Shown here piece by piece: positions 56,557 to 64,000 of a stretch of 64,000 bases of DNA. The DNA lies in assembly GCF_001423485.1 (NCBI RefSeq), contig NZ_LMOD01000005.1, forward strand, positions 124,001 through 188,000, given 5' to 3'. The position numbers and the translations under genes are program-made. This DNA is from Microbacterium sp. Leaf320 (GTDB lineage Bacteria > Actinomycetota > Actinomycetes > Actinomycetales > Microbacteriaceae). Below the pieces are notes generated by a model. It saw only the letters and a program-made list of their open reading frames with translations. It was not told where the DNA came from and searched no databases. Each line of letters starts with the position of its first letter. The stretch's first letter is position 1.

Positions 56557-57690
56557 TCACACCTCTTCCGGGCGCTTCTTCCGGAACGGGCGGGCCGGGG
56601 TGTGCGGGCCGTCCCACACGGTGATGATCCCCCAGGCGACGGCGGCGATCGGCACCGAGAGGACGGCACCGACGATTCCGCCGAGGATCGTGCCGGTGGT
56701 CAAGGCGAGCAGGATCACGAGGGCGTGGAGCTTCAGCGAACGAGCCATCACGACGGGCTGCAGGAAGTTGCCCTCGAGCTGGTTCACGAGGACCACGATT
56801 CCGACGACGATGAGGGCAGCGACCGGACCGTGCGTGACGAGGGCGACGAGAGCCGCCAGGATCCCGGCGGCCGTCGCGCCGACGAGCGGGATGAACGCCG
56901 TCAGGAAGACGATCACCGCGAGCGGGATCGCCAGCGGGATCTGAAGGATCGCGAGGCCGATCCCGATGCCGAGGGCGTCTGCGGCCGCGACGATGGATGT
57001 ACCGCGGATGTAGCCGCCGAACACGTCGACCGTCTTGTCACCGATGCGGCGGGCCCGCTCGTAGTTCGTGCCGGTGAAGGGGCGGAGCAGGAACTCCCAG
57101 ATGCGCGGTCCGTCTTTGAGGAAGAAGAAGAGCACCACGATCATCAGGGCGAGGCCGGTGAAGAAGCTCGCGGTCGCCGAGACGCCCGCGAGTGCTCCGC
57201 GTCCGAAGGAGGCGCTGGTGAGGAATTCCCCGGCGCTCGCCCACACGTCATCGAGATCGATCGCCGAGATGTCGAACGGCAGCGTGCCCAGCCACGCCGT
57301 CACCTGTGCGATGCCGTCGGTGGTGGATTCGACGAGGTCGTCCCACTGGGAGCGAACCGTGAGGACGATCACCCACACGATGCCCCCGAGGATAGCGATG
57401 ATGCCGATCAGCGCGATCCACGTCGCCAGGATCGAAGGGACTCCCTTGCGTCGCATCAGAGCGACGAGAGGATGGATGGCGGACGCGAGGATCAGCGCGA
57501 TCGTGACCGGGATGAAGACCAGAGACAGCTGGGTGATCACCAGGACGCCGACGGCGACGAGCGCGAGCACCGCCAGCGTCTGCAGACTGCGGGTCGCAGC
57601 CAGTCCAAGGCCGCGGGACCAGAGGCCGGGCTCTCTGGGCGCTCCGACGCTGTCTGACAGGGGCTCCGGTCGTCGAAAAAGTCCCAGCAC
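56557..57690 (-). CDS. AI-2E family transporter
   Basis: 377 aa, eight or so membrane helices. It matches the AI-2E transporter (formerly PerM/UPF0118) family: VFIPVTIALILASAIHPLVALMRR near the start and IPLAVIVFLTAFIPLVGATAAGILAALVAL plus NQLEGNFLQPVVMARSLKLH in the second half. The family includes exporters of autoinducer-2 and ion antiporters, so the substrate is open. The GTG start follows GGGAG. The 270-nt gap to 57961 holds the divergent start of the next plus-strand gene and no other gene I can support. Confidence 0.88.
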   Translation of the reverse strand: MLGLFRRPEPLSDSVGAPREPGLWSRGLGLAATRSLQTLAVLALVAVGVLVITQLSLVFIPVTIALILASAIHPLVALMRRKGVPSILATWIALIGIIAILGGIVWVIVLTVRSQWDDLVESTTDGIAQVTAWLGTLPFDISAIDLDDVWASAGEFLTSASFGRGALAGVSATASFFTGLALMIVVLFFFLKDGPRIWEFLLRPFTGTNYERARRIGDKTVDVFGGYIRGTSIVAAADALGIGIGLAILQIPLAIPLAVIVFLTAFIPLVGATAAGILAALVALVTHGPVAALIVVGIVVLVNQLEGNFLQPVVMARSLKLHALVILLALTTGTILGGIVGAVLSVPIAAVAWGIITVWDGPHTPARPFRKKRPEEV

Positions 57691-57960
57691 TCGTGTTCTC
57701 CCGCTCTTCAGGGATCGCCGCTCCGGCGATCGATGGCCTCGTATGTCTATCCGGGACGCAGGGCGAAGGCAAGCCCCTGGCGTCCTGCACACACCCCAGT
57801 CTGTCGCGTTCACCGGGCGACGCTGCACGTGACGACGCCGTATGGCGCAATTCGGATCGATTCGTCGCGTAACAGAAGCCAGGTCCGCGACTCTCTATAG
57901 ATGTGAGGGCGATATGACGCGCGGTCGTGCGTGCGCCGTCGAATGAGAGGAGCGACGCCG

Positions 57961-58344
57961 ATGAGCGTGCTGACCCGGACGCGGCTACGTCATCGATACC
58001 GTGCAGAAGCCACGATGCAGTCGGCGGTCAGGGACTTCTCGGCGGTCGGACTGCCGGCTGACCCGCTCTTCGCTCGAATCGAGCTGGGGGAGGAGGGCAC
58101 GTTGGCCGCTCGCATAGACGTCGCCGATCGAACGTTGCGTGTCTGCGCCGAGCAGCATCAGCGGCTCGCTGTCGCGGTCGCGTCGTTCCTCCAGGAGGGT
58201 GAGTTCCTCCGCGGGAATCAGTGGCCGACCATTCCCGGTTTGGGTCTGCTGCGGCCGATGGCGCAGGGCGACCGAGCCGTCTGGGCTCTGCCGGATGGCG
58301 ACATCCTCTGCGACATCGGCGACCTGTTCGAACCGGTCCCGTAG
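57961..58344 (+). CDS. Hypothetical protein
   Basis: 127 aa, unrecognised. Predicted soluble, alpha/beta; the stretch around EQHQRLAVAVASFLQEGEFL may be a helix, and the C-terminus (WALPDGDILCDIGDLFEP) is acidic. The ATG follows GAGAGGAG 8 nt upstream. It ends 93 nt before tRNA-Ala on the other strand, with the tRNA terminator between. Confidence 0.6.
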   Translation: MSVLTRTRLRHRYRAEATMQSAVRDFSAVGLPADPLFARIELGEEGTLAARIDVADRTLRVCAEQHQRLAVAVASFLQEGEFLRGNQWPTIPGLGLLRPMAQGDRAVWALPDGDILCDIGDLFEPVP

Positions 58345-58407
58345 TCGCGGGCCCGCACTGCACTGCGGACTGTGCAGGCACGGCCGGATCCGCGTGCAGA
58401 TACAAGA

Positions 58408-58431
58408 AAACCCGCGATCTCTCGCGGGTTT
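58408..58431 (-). terminator. Terminator of tRNA-Ala
   Basis: A perfect 10-bp stem AAACCCGCGA/TCGCGGGTTT (58408-58417 with 58422-58431), TCTC loop; on the minus strand it runs into a TTTTCTTG tract. Confidence 0.85.
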
Positions 58432-58436
58432 CGTTG

Positions 58437-58509
58437 TGGACCTGGGGGGACTCGAACCCCCGACCCCCTGCATGCCATGCAGGTGCGCTACCAGCTGCGC
58501 CACAGGCCC
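58437..58509 (-). tRNA. tRNA-Ala (anticodon GGC)
   Basis: 73-nt cloverleaf: acceptor GGGCCTG with CAGGTCC (one G-T pair), D arm GGCGCAGCTGGTAGCGC, anticodon stem CCTGC/GCAGG with loop ATGGCAT, T loop GGGGGTTCGAGTCCCCC. GGC reads GCC and GCT codons. No CCA encoded. Confidence 0.96.
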
Positions 58510-58604
58510 AGAACTGCTTCCTGACTGCTCGAAGCAACTTGAACAGAGTACTACACGGATCGCGCGCAGCACCAATCGGGGCAGGCCTCCCGGGCGCGTC
58601 GCCC

Positions 58605-58610
58605 TAGGGT
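58605..58610 (+). promoter_or_regulatory. -10 box of a possibly leaderless GNAT transcript
   Basis: TAGGGT, seven nt before the ATG at 58618; no ribosome site in between. Confidence 0.4.
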
Positions 58611-58617
58611 GGACGGC

Positions 58618-59058
58618 ATGACGAACATCACCGCTGTCACGCGAGACGACTTCGAGGAATGGTCGGCCTTGTGGGCCGGCTACCTGACGTTCTACGGAGC
58701 GCAGATCGCCGACGCTGTCACGAGGCACACCTTCGAACGCATCGTCGGCGACCGCGAGATCCACGGCGCCATCGCACGCGACGGCGCCGGCCACGCGATC
58801 GGCATCGTGCACTGGCTCACGCACCCGGCGACGTGGAGCGACGCCGACTACTGCTATCTCGAGGATCTCTTCGTCGCCGCGGAGTCGCGCGGGTCCGGCG
58901 CCGGACGGGCGTTGATCGCCCACGTGCGCGACTGGGCGGAGGCGCAGGGCTGCGCGAAAGTGTACTGGCTCACGCAGGAGGGCAACACCACTGCGCGGAC
59001 GCTCTACGAACGCGTGGCGACGCACACCGGCTACACGCACTACCAGATCTCGCTCTGA
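58618..59058 (+). CDS. GNAT family N-acetyltransferase
   Basis: 146 aa. Acetyl-CoA binding motif A is visible as LEDLFVAAESRGSGAGRALIAHV (R/Q-x2-G-x-G/A) followed by the typical AEAQGCAKVYWLTQEGNTTARTLYERV. Substrate unknown; similar short proteins acetylate diverse amines or protein termini. A start at 58609 (GTG) is possible but 58618 is nearer the family N-terminus. Preceded by a -10-like box and no ribosome site. Confidence 0.88.
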   Translation: MTNITAVTRDDFEEWSALWAGYLTFYGAQIADAVTRHTFERIVGDREIHGAIARDGAGHAIGIVHWLTHPATWSDADYCYLEDLFVAAESRGSGAGRALIAHVRDWAEAQGCAKVYWLTQEGNTTARTLYERVATHTGYTHYQISL

Positions 59059-59094
59059 CAGCGCCGGAACAACGACACGCCCCCGAGCGTTGAC

Positions 59095-60165
59095 ATGACC
59101 GTGAGCATCCTGGACAGCGTCGTGATCGGCGCCGGTCAGGCCGGTCTGTCGGCCTCCTTCCATCTGACCCGGCTCGGCATCTCCCACGTCGTGCTCGACT
59201 CCGACGCCGAGCCCGGCGGTGCCTGGCGGCATCGGTGGGATGCCCTCACGATGCGTGACGTGCACGGCGTGGCCGAGTTGCCGGACGATGCGCCCCCTCC
59301 GCGTGACGGGCAGCGAGCGAACATCGCAGTTCCGGCATACTTCGCGGCATATGAGAGTGAGCATCGGCTCCCGGTGGTCCGTCCGGTGCGCGTCGACCGG
59401 GTGACGGACGAGGACGGGATCCTCGTGGTGCACGCGGGGGACCGGCGATGGCGGACACGGACGATAGTGAACGCCACGGGCACCTGGACTCATCCGTTCC
59501 TGCCGCACTACCCGGGAATGGAGACCTTCCTCGGGGAGCAGTTGCACACCGTCGACTACCCGGGTCCTGCGCACTTCGTCGGCAAGAGGGTGCTCGTCGT
59601 CGGCGGCGGAGCCTCGGCCGTCCAGTTCCTCGGAGCGCTCGCCCCGCTCACCGACACGCTCTGGACGACCCGCACGGAGCCCGTGTGGCGGAACGACGAC
59701 TTCACCCCGGAAGCAGGGGCTGCGGCGGTCGCTCTCGTCGAGCAGCGTGTGGCGCAGGGCCTTCCGCCGCAGAGCGTGGTGAGCGTGACGGGCCTGATGC
59801 TCCGCCCGCAGGAACGCGAGGCCGAGCGGCTCGGTGCCTATGCCGCACGTCGCCCGATGTTCGCTCGCATCGAGCCGGACGGCGTCCGCTGGGCCGACGG
59901 GTCGTTCGAACGCATCGACGTCATCCTGTGGGCGACCGGGTTCCGTCCCGCGATCGCCCACCTCGCGCCGCTGCACCTGCGCAGTGCGGCGGGCGGCATC
60001 CAGCTCGACCGAAACGGACGTGGAACGACTGCGGTGCAGGATCCTCGAATCCAGCTCGTCGGCTACGGTCCGTCCGCGAGCACGATCGGAGCGAACAGGG
60101 CTGGGCGCTCGGCGGCAAAGGGCGTGCAGAGAGCGCTGGCCGCGGCATCCGCCCGCACCATGTGA
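59095..60165 (+). CDS. FAD/NAD(P)-binding monooxygenase-like protein
   Basis: 356 aa flavoprotein. First dinucleotide fold VVIGAGQAGLSAS (FAD), second VLVVGGGASAVQ (NADPH), and near the C-terminus the ATGFRP motif of flavin-containing and N-hydroxylating monooxygenases. It is shorter than full Baeyer-Villiger enzymes (about 500 aa), closer to CzcO-type oxidoreductases. Substrate not inferable. No strong ribosome site (CCCCGAGCGTTGAC before ATG). Confidence 0.85.
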   Translation: MTVSILDSVVIGAGQAGLSASFHLTRLGISHVVLDSDAEPGGAWRHRWDALTMRDVHGVAELPDDAPPPRDGQRANIAVPAYFAAYESEHRLPVVRPVRVDRVTDEDGILVVHAGDRRWRTRTIVNATGTWTHPFLPHYPGMETFLGEQLHTVDYPGPAHFVGKRVLVVGGGASAVQFLGALAPLTDTLWTTRTEPVWRNDDFTPEAGAAAVALVEQRVAQGLPPQSVVSVTGLMLRPQEREAERLGAYAARRPMFARIEPDGVRWADGSFERIDVILWATGFRPAIAHLAPLHLRSAAGGIQLDRNGRGTTAVQDPRIQLVGYGPSASTIGANRAGRSAAKGVQRALAAASARTM

Positions 60166-60216
60166 GTCGGCCGGATCCGGCGCACCCGATTCCGCGATCC
60201 GGCCACGTGTCGTCGC

Positions 60217-60222
60217 TACGCT
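60217..60222 (+). promoter_or_regulatory. -10 box of a possibly leaderless membrane-protein transcript
   Basis: TACGCT, six nt before the ATG at 60229. Confidence 0.4.
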
Positions 60223-60228
60223 GAGGGC

Positions 60229-61020
60229 ATGATCCGCATCATCGTCCTGGTCATCTGGCTGCTGCTTTCGGCATGGCTCGTCATCTGGACCGGCGAAGGC
60301 CTGTTCGGCATCGATCAGCGCGAGTCGATCCTGCCGTTCTCCGGGGAGGACACCCTGGGCGGACCGATCATCATCGGGGTCGCCTGGGGGCTGATCCTCA
60401 CCTTCGGAGGCACGATGTCAGGCCTCGGTCGCCGTAAGAGGGTGCGGGGGGAGTCGCAGATCGGCGTGGGGCGCATCGTCGAGATCTCCCGCACCGGTCT
60501 CACCGTCAACGATGTGCCGCAGTACGACCTGTTCATCCGGGTCACCCCGAAAGCCGGGGAGGACTTCGTCGGACAGCTGCGGATGCTGGTCGAGCCCAGC
60601 GATCTCGCCGCTCTCCAGATCGGACAGCCGATCCCTGTGAGGTACAGCCTCACCGACCAGGACACGGTCGAGCTCGCAGACATCACCGATCCGACTGTTC
60701 GGGACGCGATGCTGCAGTGGAGGATCGATCGCGGTCTCATCGACCCTCGTCTGGTGAAAGCGCGAACGACGGGCATGCAGGTGCCCGCGTCGGTGCTGGC
60801 GGTGCGACCGACCGGACGTCGCCTCGAGGGCCAGAGCGAGCTCGAGCTGAAGGTGCTCATGGCGCCAGAAGGGGCGTCGACGTGGGAGACCGACACGACG
60901 GTGTTCGCGTACCCCGAGGCGATCTCGCGGTTCCAGGTCGGTGCGCCGATCTGGGCGTTCTACCGCCGCGAGGATCCGAAGACCGTGGCCGTGACGATCG
61001 AGAAGGAGGCCGGACGATGA
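60229..61020 (+). CDS. Membrane protein of unknown function (gene 1 of a pair)
   Basis: 263 aa. Two N-terminal membrane helices (residues about 2-22 and 42-62), a basic GRRKRVRGE junction, then a cytoplasmic or external beta-rich domain in two similar parts (IVEISRTGLTVNDVPQYDLFIRV and MQVPASVLAVRPTGRR...LELKVLM), each followed by a charged GQPIPVRY/GAPIWAFYRRED type end. The organisation recalls DUF3592-like domains. Coupled by ATGA to the next membrane gene. Function unknown. Confidence 0.65.
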   Translation: MIRIIVLVIWLLLSAWLVIWTGEGLFGIDQRESILPFSGEDTLGGPIIIGVAWGLILTFGGTMSGLGRRKRVRGESQIGVGRIVEISRTGLTVNDVPQYDLFIRVTPKAGEDFVGQLRMLVEPSDLAALQIGQPIPVRYSLTDQDTVELADITDPTVRDAMLQWRIDRGLIDPRLVKARTTGMQVPASVLAVRPTGRRLEGQSELELKVLMAPEGASTWETDTTVFAYPEAISRFQVGAPIWAFYRREDPKTVAVTIEKEAGR

Positions 61021-61544
61021 ACATCCTCGACACACTGATCTGGTTGATCAACTTCCCTGCGGCGCACGGGTACGCGATGGTGTTCATCGCCGGCTTCTCG
61101 ATCCTCGGTCTGTTCGCCATGTCCGCCTCGGGTTCTGCTCCCGGCATGTCGATACGACGTGTCCGCGAGCGCGAAGGGCTGCTCCACGGCGAGGCGGCGA
61201 CACGAGGACAGGCGGTGGGCACCGCACGTCGCATCGTGTTCCGCATCCTCGCCTTCGGCATGCTGGCGAACCTCGTGATCGGCATCCTCAGTCTCACGGG
61301 TGTGCCGATCACGCGCGCCTACATCCACGAGCACGGTCAGCCGACGACGGGCACCGTCGACGGCGACTGGGTGACGTTCACTACCTCGAGCGGTGTGGAG
61401 TACACGATCGAGAGCAACTTCTTCACGCCGGCCGTGTACCCCGATCGCGATGCCTACCTGCCCTCCGGCGAGCCGGTCGTGGTCCGCTACCTCCCAGGGC
61501 ACCCGCAGGCCTTCGTCATCGACAGCTCGCAGGGCCCTCGCTGA
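61017..61544 (+). CDS. Membrane protein of unknown function (gene 2 of a pair)
   Basis: 175 aa. Two membrane helices (residues about 16-36 and 68-92) and a C-terminal domain (TTGTVDGDWVTFTTSSGVEYTI...GEPVVVRYLPGHPQAFVI) resembling DUF3592. The repeated Gly-x-x-V-x-V-x-Y-x-P pattern also appears in the upstream gene, suggesting the two encode related parts of one complex. Start overlaps gene 1 by 4 nt. Confidence 0.65.
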   Translation: MNILDTLIWLINFPAAHGYAMVFIAGFSILGLFAMSASGSAPGMSIRRVREREGLLHGEAATRGQAVGTARRIVFRILAFGMLANLVIGILSLTGVPITRAYIHEHGQPTTGTVDGDWVTFTTSSGVEYTIESNFFTPAVYPDRDAYLPSGEPVVVRYLPGHPQAFVIDSSQGPR

Positions 61545-61577
61545 CCCCACCTCCGAGCCGGTGTCGGTAGAGGCGCG

Positions 61578-61583
61578 TAGGGT
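61578..61583 (+). promoter_or_regulatory. -10 box of a possibly leaderless transcript
   Basis: TAGGGT, six nt before the ATG at 61590. Confidence 0.4.
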
Positions 61584-61589
61584 GAAGAC

Positions 61590-62246
61590 ATGTCGCGAAT
61601 CATCGTCTTCGGCGGCCACGGCCGCATCGCTCTGCTGCTCGCTCCTCTCCTCGTCGCCCGCGGCGATGAGGTCACATCGGTCATCCGCAACCCGGATCAC
61701 GTCGCCGAGGTCGAAGAGACGGGAGCCCGCGCGCTGGTCGCAGACGTCGAGACCCTCGGCACGACCGAGCTCGCGGACATCATCCGAGGCCACGACGCGG
61801 TGGTGTGGTCGGCAGGAGCCGGCGGCGGATCCGCGGAGCGCACCTACGCGGTCGACCGCGACGCCGCGATCCGCACGATGGATGCCTCGGTCGAGGCCGG
61901 AACCGGACGCTACGTCATGGTGTCGTGGATCGGCTCGAAGGCCGACCACGGTATCGCGGAGGACGCGGACTTCTTCCCGTATGCCGACGCGAAGTGGGCG
62001 GCCGACGAGCACCTGCGCGGCACCGAACTCGACGGCACGATCCTCGGGCCCGGAACGCTCACGTTCGACGAGCCGACCGGCCGCATCGTCCTCGACCCCG
62101 AGGGCAAGGGAGAGGTCTCCCGCGCCGATGTGGCAGCGGTGATCGCCGAGTCCGTCGCCAACCCGTCGACCTTCGGTCGCACCATCCGGTTCGGGAACGG
62201 CTCAGGCGACTCGGCGGTGCCGATCGCCGACGCCCTCAGCGCCTGA
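61590..62246 (+). CDS. NAD(P)-binding (atypical SDR/NmrA-like) protein
   Basis: 218 aa. Rossmann motif IVFGGHGRIALLLAPLL (GxxGxxx type), then SVIRNPDHVAEVEETGARALVAD, typical of NAD(P)-binding atypical SDRs, and a VWSAGAGGGSAERT loop. The Y-x3-K pair appears as YADAKWAAD. The role could be redox or purely regulatory binding. Three nt separate it from the secreted GH3 gene downstream. Confidence 0.82.
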   Translation: MSRIIVFGGHGRIALLLAPLLVARGDEVTSVIRNPDHVAEVEETGARALVADVETLGTTELADIIRGHDAVVWSAGAGGGSAERTYAVDRDAAIRTMDASVEAGTGRYVMVSWIGSKADHGIAEDADFFPYADAKWAADEHLRGTELDGTILGPGTLTFDEPTGRIVLDPEGKGEVSRADVAAVIAESVANPSTFGRTIRFGNGSGDSAVPIADALSA

Positions 62247-62250
62247 CGCC

Positions 62251-63450
62251 ATGTTCCGGCGACGCGCCTGGGCGGTCGGAGCAGCGGCGATCGTGGGGCT
62301 CTGCGCACTCACGGCCTCCTCGTCGGCATCCGCCCAGGTCACAGGCCGCGCTGAGGCCCCCACGGTGGCCGCCGAGGCGATTGCAGAGGCCGCAGGGCCT
62401 GATGAGCGCGCCGAGATGCTGGTCGGGCGTATGACGACGGCACAGCAGGCGGCGAGCATTGTGATGGGGCACATTCCGACGACGGATGCGGCGGCGTTGA
62501 GCGCCTACATGGCCCAGGGGCTCGGTGGATTCATCCTGATGGGCGCGAACATCCCGGCGACGGATGGGGAGCTCGCGGCACTCACCGCATCGCTGACGAT
62601 CGACCCCGAGCTTCCTCCACTCATCGCGATCGACCAGGAGGGCGGCATCGTCTCGCGCCTTCCTGCCGACGACTACGCCGCATCGACGACTCTGAAGTCG
62701 CTGCCTGTCGCCGACACCGCTGCGGCCTTCTCCGCCAGGGCGGCGCTGGTCGCCAAATCGGGGATCACCGTCGACTTCGGCACGGTCGCGGATGTGACCG
62801 CCGATCCGTCGTCGTTCATCTACGGCCGGGCGCTCGGCACGGATCCGAAGTCATCGGCGGATCGGGTCGCCGCCGCCACGGCAGCCCAGGAACCCGTTGT
62901 CGCGTCGACGCTCAAGCACTTCCCCGGGCACGGTGCGGCTCCAGGCGACTCGCACCATGCGATCCCCTCGACGGTTGAGACGCTCGACGAGTGGCGCGCG
63001 AAGGACGCCGTGCCGTTCATCGCCGGCATCGACGCCGGGGCGTCTCTGCTGATGTTCGGCCATCTCGCGTACACGTCGGTGGACCCGGCACCCGCGTCGC
63101 TCTCCGCACGGTGGCACGAGATCGCCCGCGACGAGCTGGGGTTCGACGGCGTGCTCGTCACCGATGACCTCGGGATGCTGCAGTCCTCAGGGCTTCCCGA
63201 GTATGCCGACCCGGTGGCCAACGCCGTCACGGCGGTCGCAGTGGGAAACGACCTGGTTCTCATGATCGCCGGGTCGACAGCCGACACTGCATCCGAGATC
63301 GTCGCAGGGATCACCGCGGCGGTCGACTCGGGAGCACTCCCGGCAGAACGGCTCGCCGACGCTGCCACGAGGGTGGTGGCGCTCAGGCTCCAGTCCAGTG
63401 CGGCGAGCGCTGAGTGGTCGCTGTGCGCGGAGTGCGAGCCCGCCGGCTGA
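62251..63450 (+). CDS. Secreted glycoside hydrolase family 3 (beta-N-acetylhexosaminidase-like)
   Basis: 399 aa GH3 enzyme, close to NagZ. Signal peptide (residues about 1-28, ending ASAQ) without lipobox, so probably exported. The DQEGGIVSRL motif, KHFPGHGAAPGDSHH with its acid/base Asp-His dyad, and the nucleophile Asp in VTDDLGM are all present. NagZ-type enzymes release GlcNAc from wall muropeptides; an exported version would act on the wall outside the cell. It has none of the C-terminal fibronectin-like domains of larger GH3 enzymes. Confidence 0.9.
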   Translation: MFRRRAWAVGAAAIVGLCALTASSSASAQVTGRAEAPTVAAEAIAEAAGPDERAEMLVGRMTTAQQAASIVMGHIPTTDAAALSAYMAQGLGGFILMGANIPATDGELAALTASLTIDPELPPLIAIDQEGGIVSRLPADDYAASTTLKSLPVADTAAAFSARAALVAKSGITVDFGTVADVTADPSSFIYGRALGTDPKSSADRVAAATAAQEPVVASTLKHFPGHGAAPGDSHHAIPSTVETLDEWRAKDAVPFIAGIDAGASLLMFGHLAYTSVDPAPASLSARWHEIARDELGFDGVLVTDDLGMLQSSGLPEYADPVANAVTAVAVGNDLVLMIAGSTADTASEIVAGITAAVDSGALPAERLADAATRVVALRLQSSAASAEWSLCAECEPAG

Positions 63451-63452
63451 CG

Positions 63453-64000
63453 TCAGGCGCTGACTGCCACCGGCTGAGCGGAGCCGAGCCAGGCCTGCAG
63501 GAGCGCGGCGCGAAGACGCGTGCCGCGCTCGGCGAACCCGCGCTGCTGTCGCACGTACTCTGCTTTGCCTTCGGCGGTCTCGATGGGCACCGGCACCACG
63601 TCCCAGGCGGACAGATCGTAGGGCGAGGCCTGCATGTCGAGCAGCCGGATGTCGCGGGCGAGCTCGAACGAGTCGAGGAGCAGCTCCCCGGGGACGAGGG
63701 GGCCGAGCTTCAGAGCCCACTTGTACAGGTCCATGCCGGCGTGCAGGCAGCCAGGCTGTTCGAACAGGGGCTGATCGTCGCGTGTCAGCTCTGTGCGGTT
63801 ACGGGGTACAGCCTCGGGCGTGAAGAAGCGGAACGCGTCGAAATGCGTGCACCGCAGGTCGTGGTTCTCGACGACCGCGTCGGTGCCGGCCTGTCCGAGC
63901 CGCAGGGGAACCGGATGCCGGTGCTCGTCGGCCCGGTACACCATGGCCCACTCGTGCAGACCGAAGCAGCCGAACTGTCCGGGGCGTGAGGCGGTGCGCC
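63453..64000 (-). CDS. 3-methyladenine DNA glycosylase-like protein (5' end outside window)
   Basis: C-terminal 181 residues visible, open to the window end. It contains RPGQFGCFGLHEWAMVYRADEHRHPVPLRLG-type sequence and DLRCTHFDAFRFFT, which I recall from an actinobacterial family annotated as 3-methyladenine DNA glycosylase; no biochemical proof is visible. Its internal MVYRADEH is not the true start. Convergent with the GH3 gene, two bases between stop codons. Confidence 0.5.
   Translation of the reverse strand, partial: RTASRPGQFGCFGLHEWAMVYRADEHRHPVPLRLGQAGTDAVVENHDLRCTHFDAFRFFTPEAVPRNRTELTRDDQPLFEQPGCLHAGMDLYKWALKLGPLVPGELLLDSFELARDIRLLDMQASPYDLSAWDVVPVPIETAEGKAEYVRQQRGFAERGTRLRAALLQAWLGSAQPVAVSA

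Overview
The window is a GC-rich stretch of actinobacterial chromosome. Gene content and order (uvrC-rapZ-whiA, gap-pgk-tpiA-secG-rbpA, tig, clpP1-clpP2-clpX, ileS-folC-DUF4233-ndk, rne-rplU-rpmA-obgE-proB-proA-nadD-rsfS) point to Actinomycetota, and the style (rbpA behind secG, tdh-kbl, many GTG starts, ATGA/GTGA/TGATG stop-start overlaps) suggests Microbacteriaceae, probably Microbacterium or a close relative. That placement is inferred from gene content; no database was searched. No phage, IS element, CRISPR array or rRNA was seen. Three tRNAs are present: Gly-TCC, Pro-TGG and Ala-GGC.

1-8.5 kb: the 3' part of uvrC, then rapZ and whiA (no yvcK between them), sodA, and a glycolytic operon gap-pgk-tpiA followed by secG and rbpA, closed by a perfect 15-bp terminator. 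8.5-13.6 kb: a membrane-anchored HExxH protein on the minus strand, tRNA-Gly and tRNA-Pro back to back, trigger factor with a long Lys/Ala tail, a TPR protein, and clpP1-clpP2. 13.7-20 kb: a SorC-type regulator coupled to deoC and two aldehyde dehydrogenase genes (the second lacks the catalytic half), then clpX and a NUDIX hydrolase.

20-29 kb: dcp-type peptidase and a LysR regulator (minus), divergent from the threonine-degrading pair tdh-kbl; an ArsR-type regulator preceded by striking palindromic operators; and valS on the minus strand. 29.1-32.7 kb (minus) is the most unusual block: a six-gene translationally coupled operon encoding a YbaB-like protein, a WXG100 protein with a YxxxD tail motif, an EspC-like protein, a 523-aa protein joining an ESX-like helical N-terminus to a Ser-Asp-His alpha/beta hydrolase, and two 157-aa paralogous lipoproteins. 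It looks like an orphan type VII secretion substrate/effector locus without secretion machinery in view.

32.8-38.5 kb: a dipeptide/oligopeptide-type ABC importer (lipoprotein, two permeases, fused double ATPase) and a pentapeptide-like protein. 38.6-44.4 kb: a T-box riboswitch controlling ileS-folC-DUF4233-ndk. 44.4-55.8 kb: a VKOR-family protein (minus), RNase E/G, ribosomal proteins L21 and L27, ObgE, proline biosynthesis, NadD, a large acidic membrane-anchored protein and RsfS. 55.8-64 kb: mostly accessory or poorly known genes (AI-2E-family transporter, GNAT, flavin monooxygenase-like protein, two coupled membrane proteins, NAD(P)-binding protein, secreted GH3 enzyme and a truncated DNA glycosylase-like gene). 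Several genes here, and proA, have a TAGNNT-like -10 box 6-7 nt before the start codon, suggesting leaderless transcripts.
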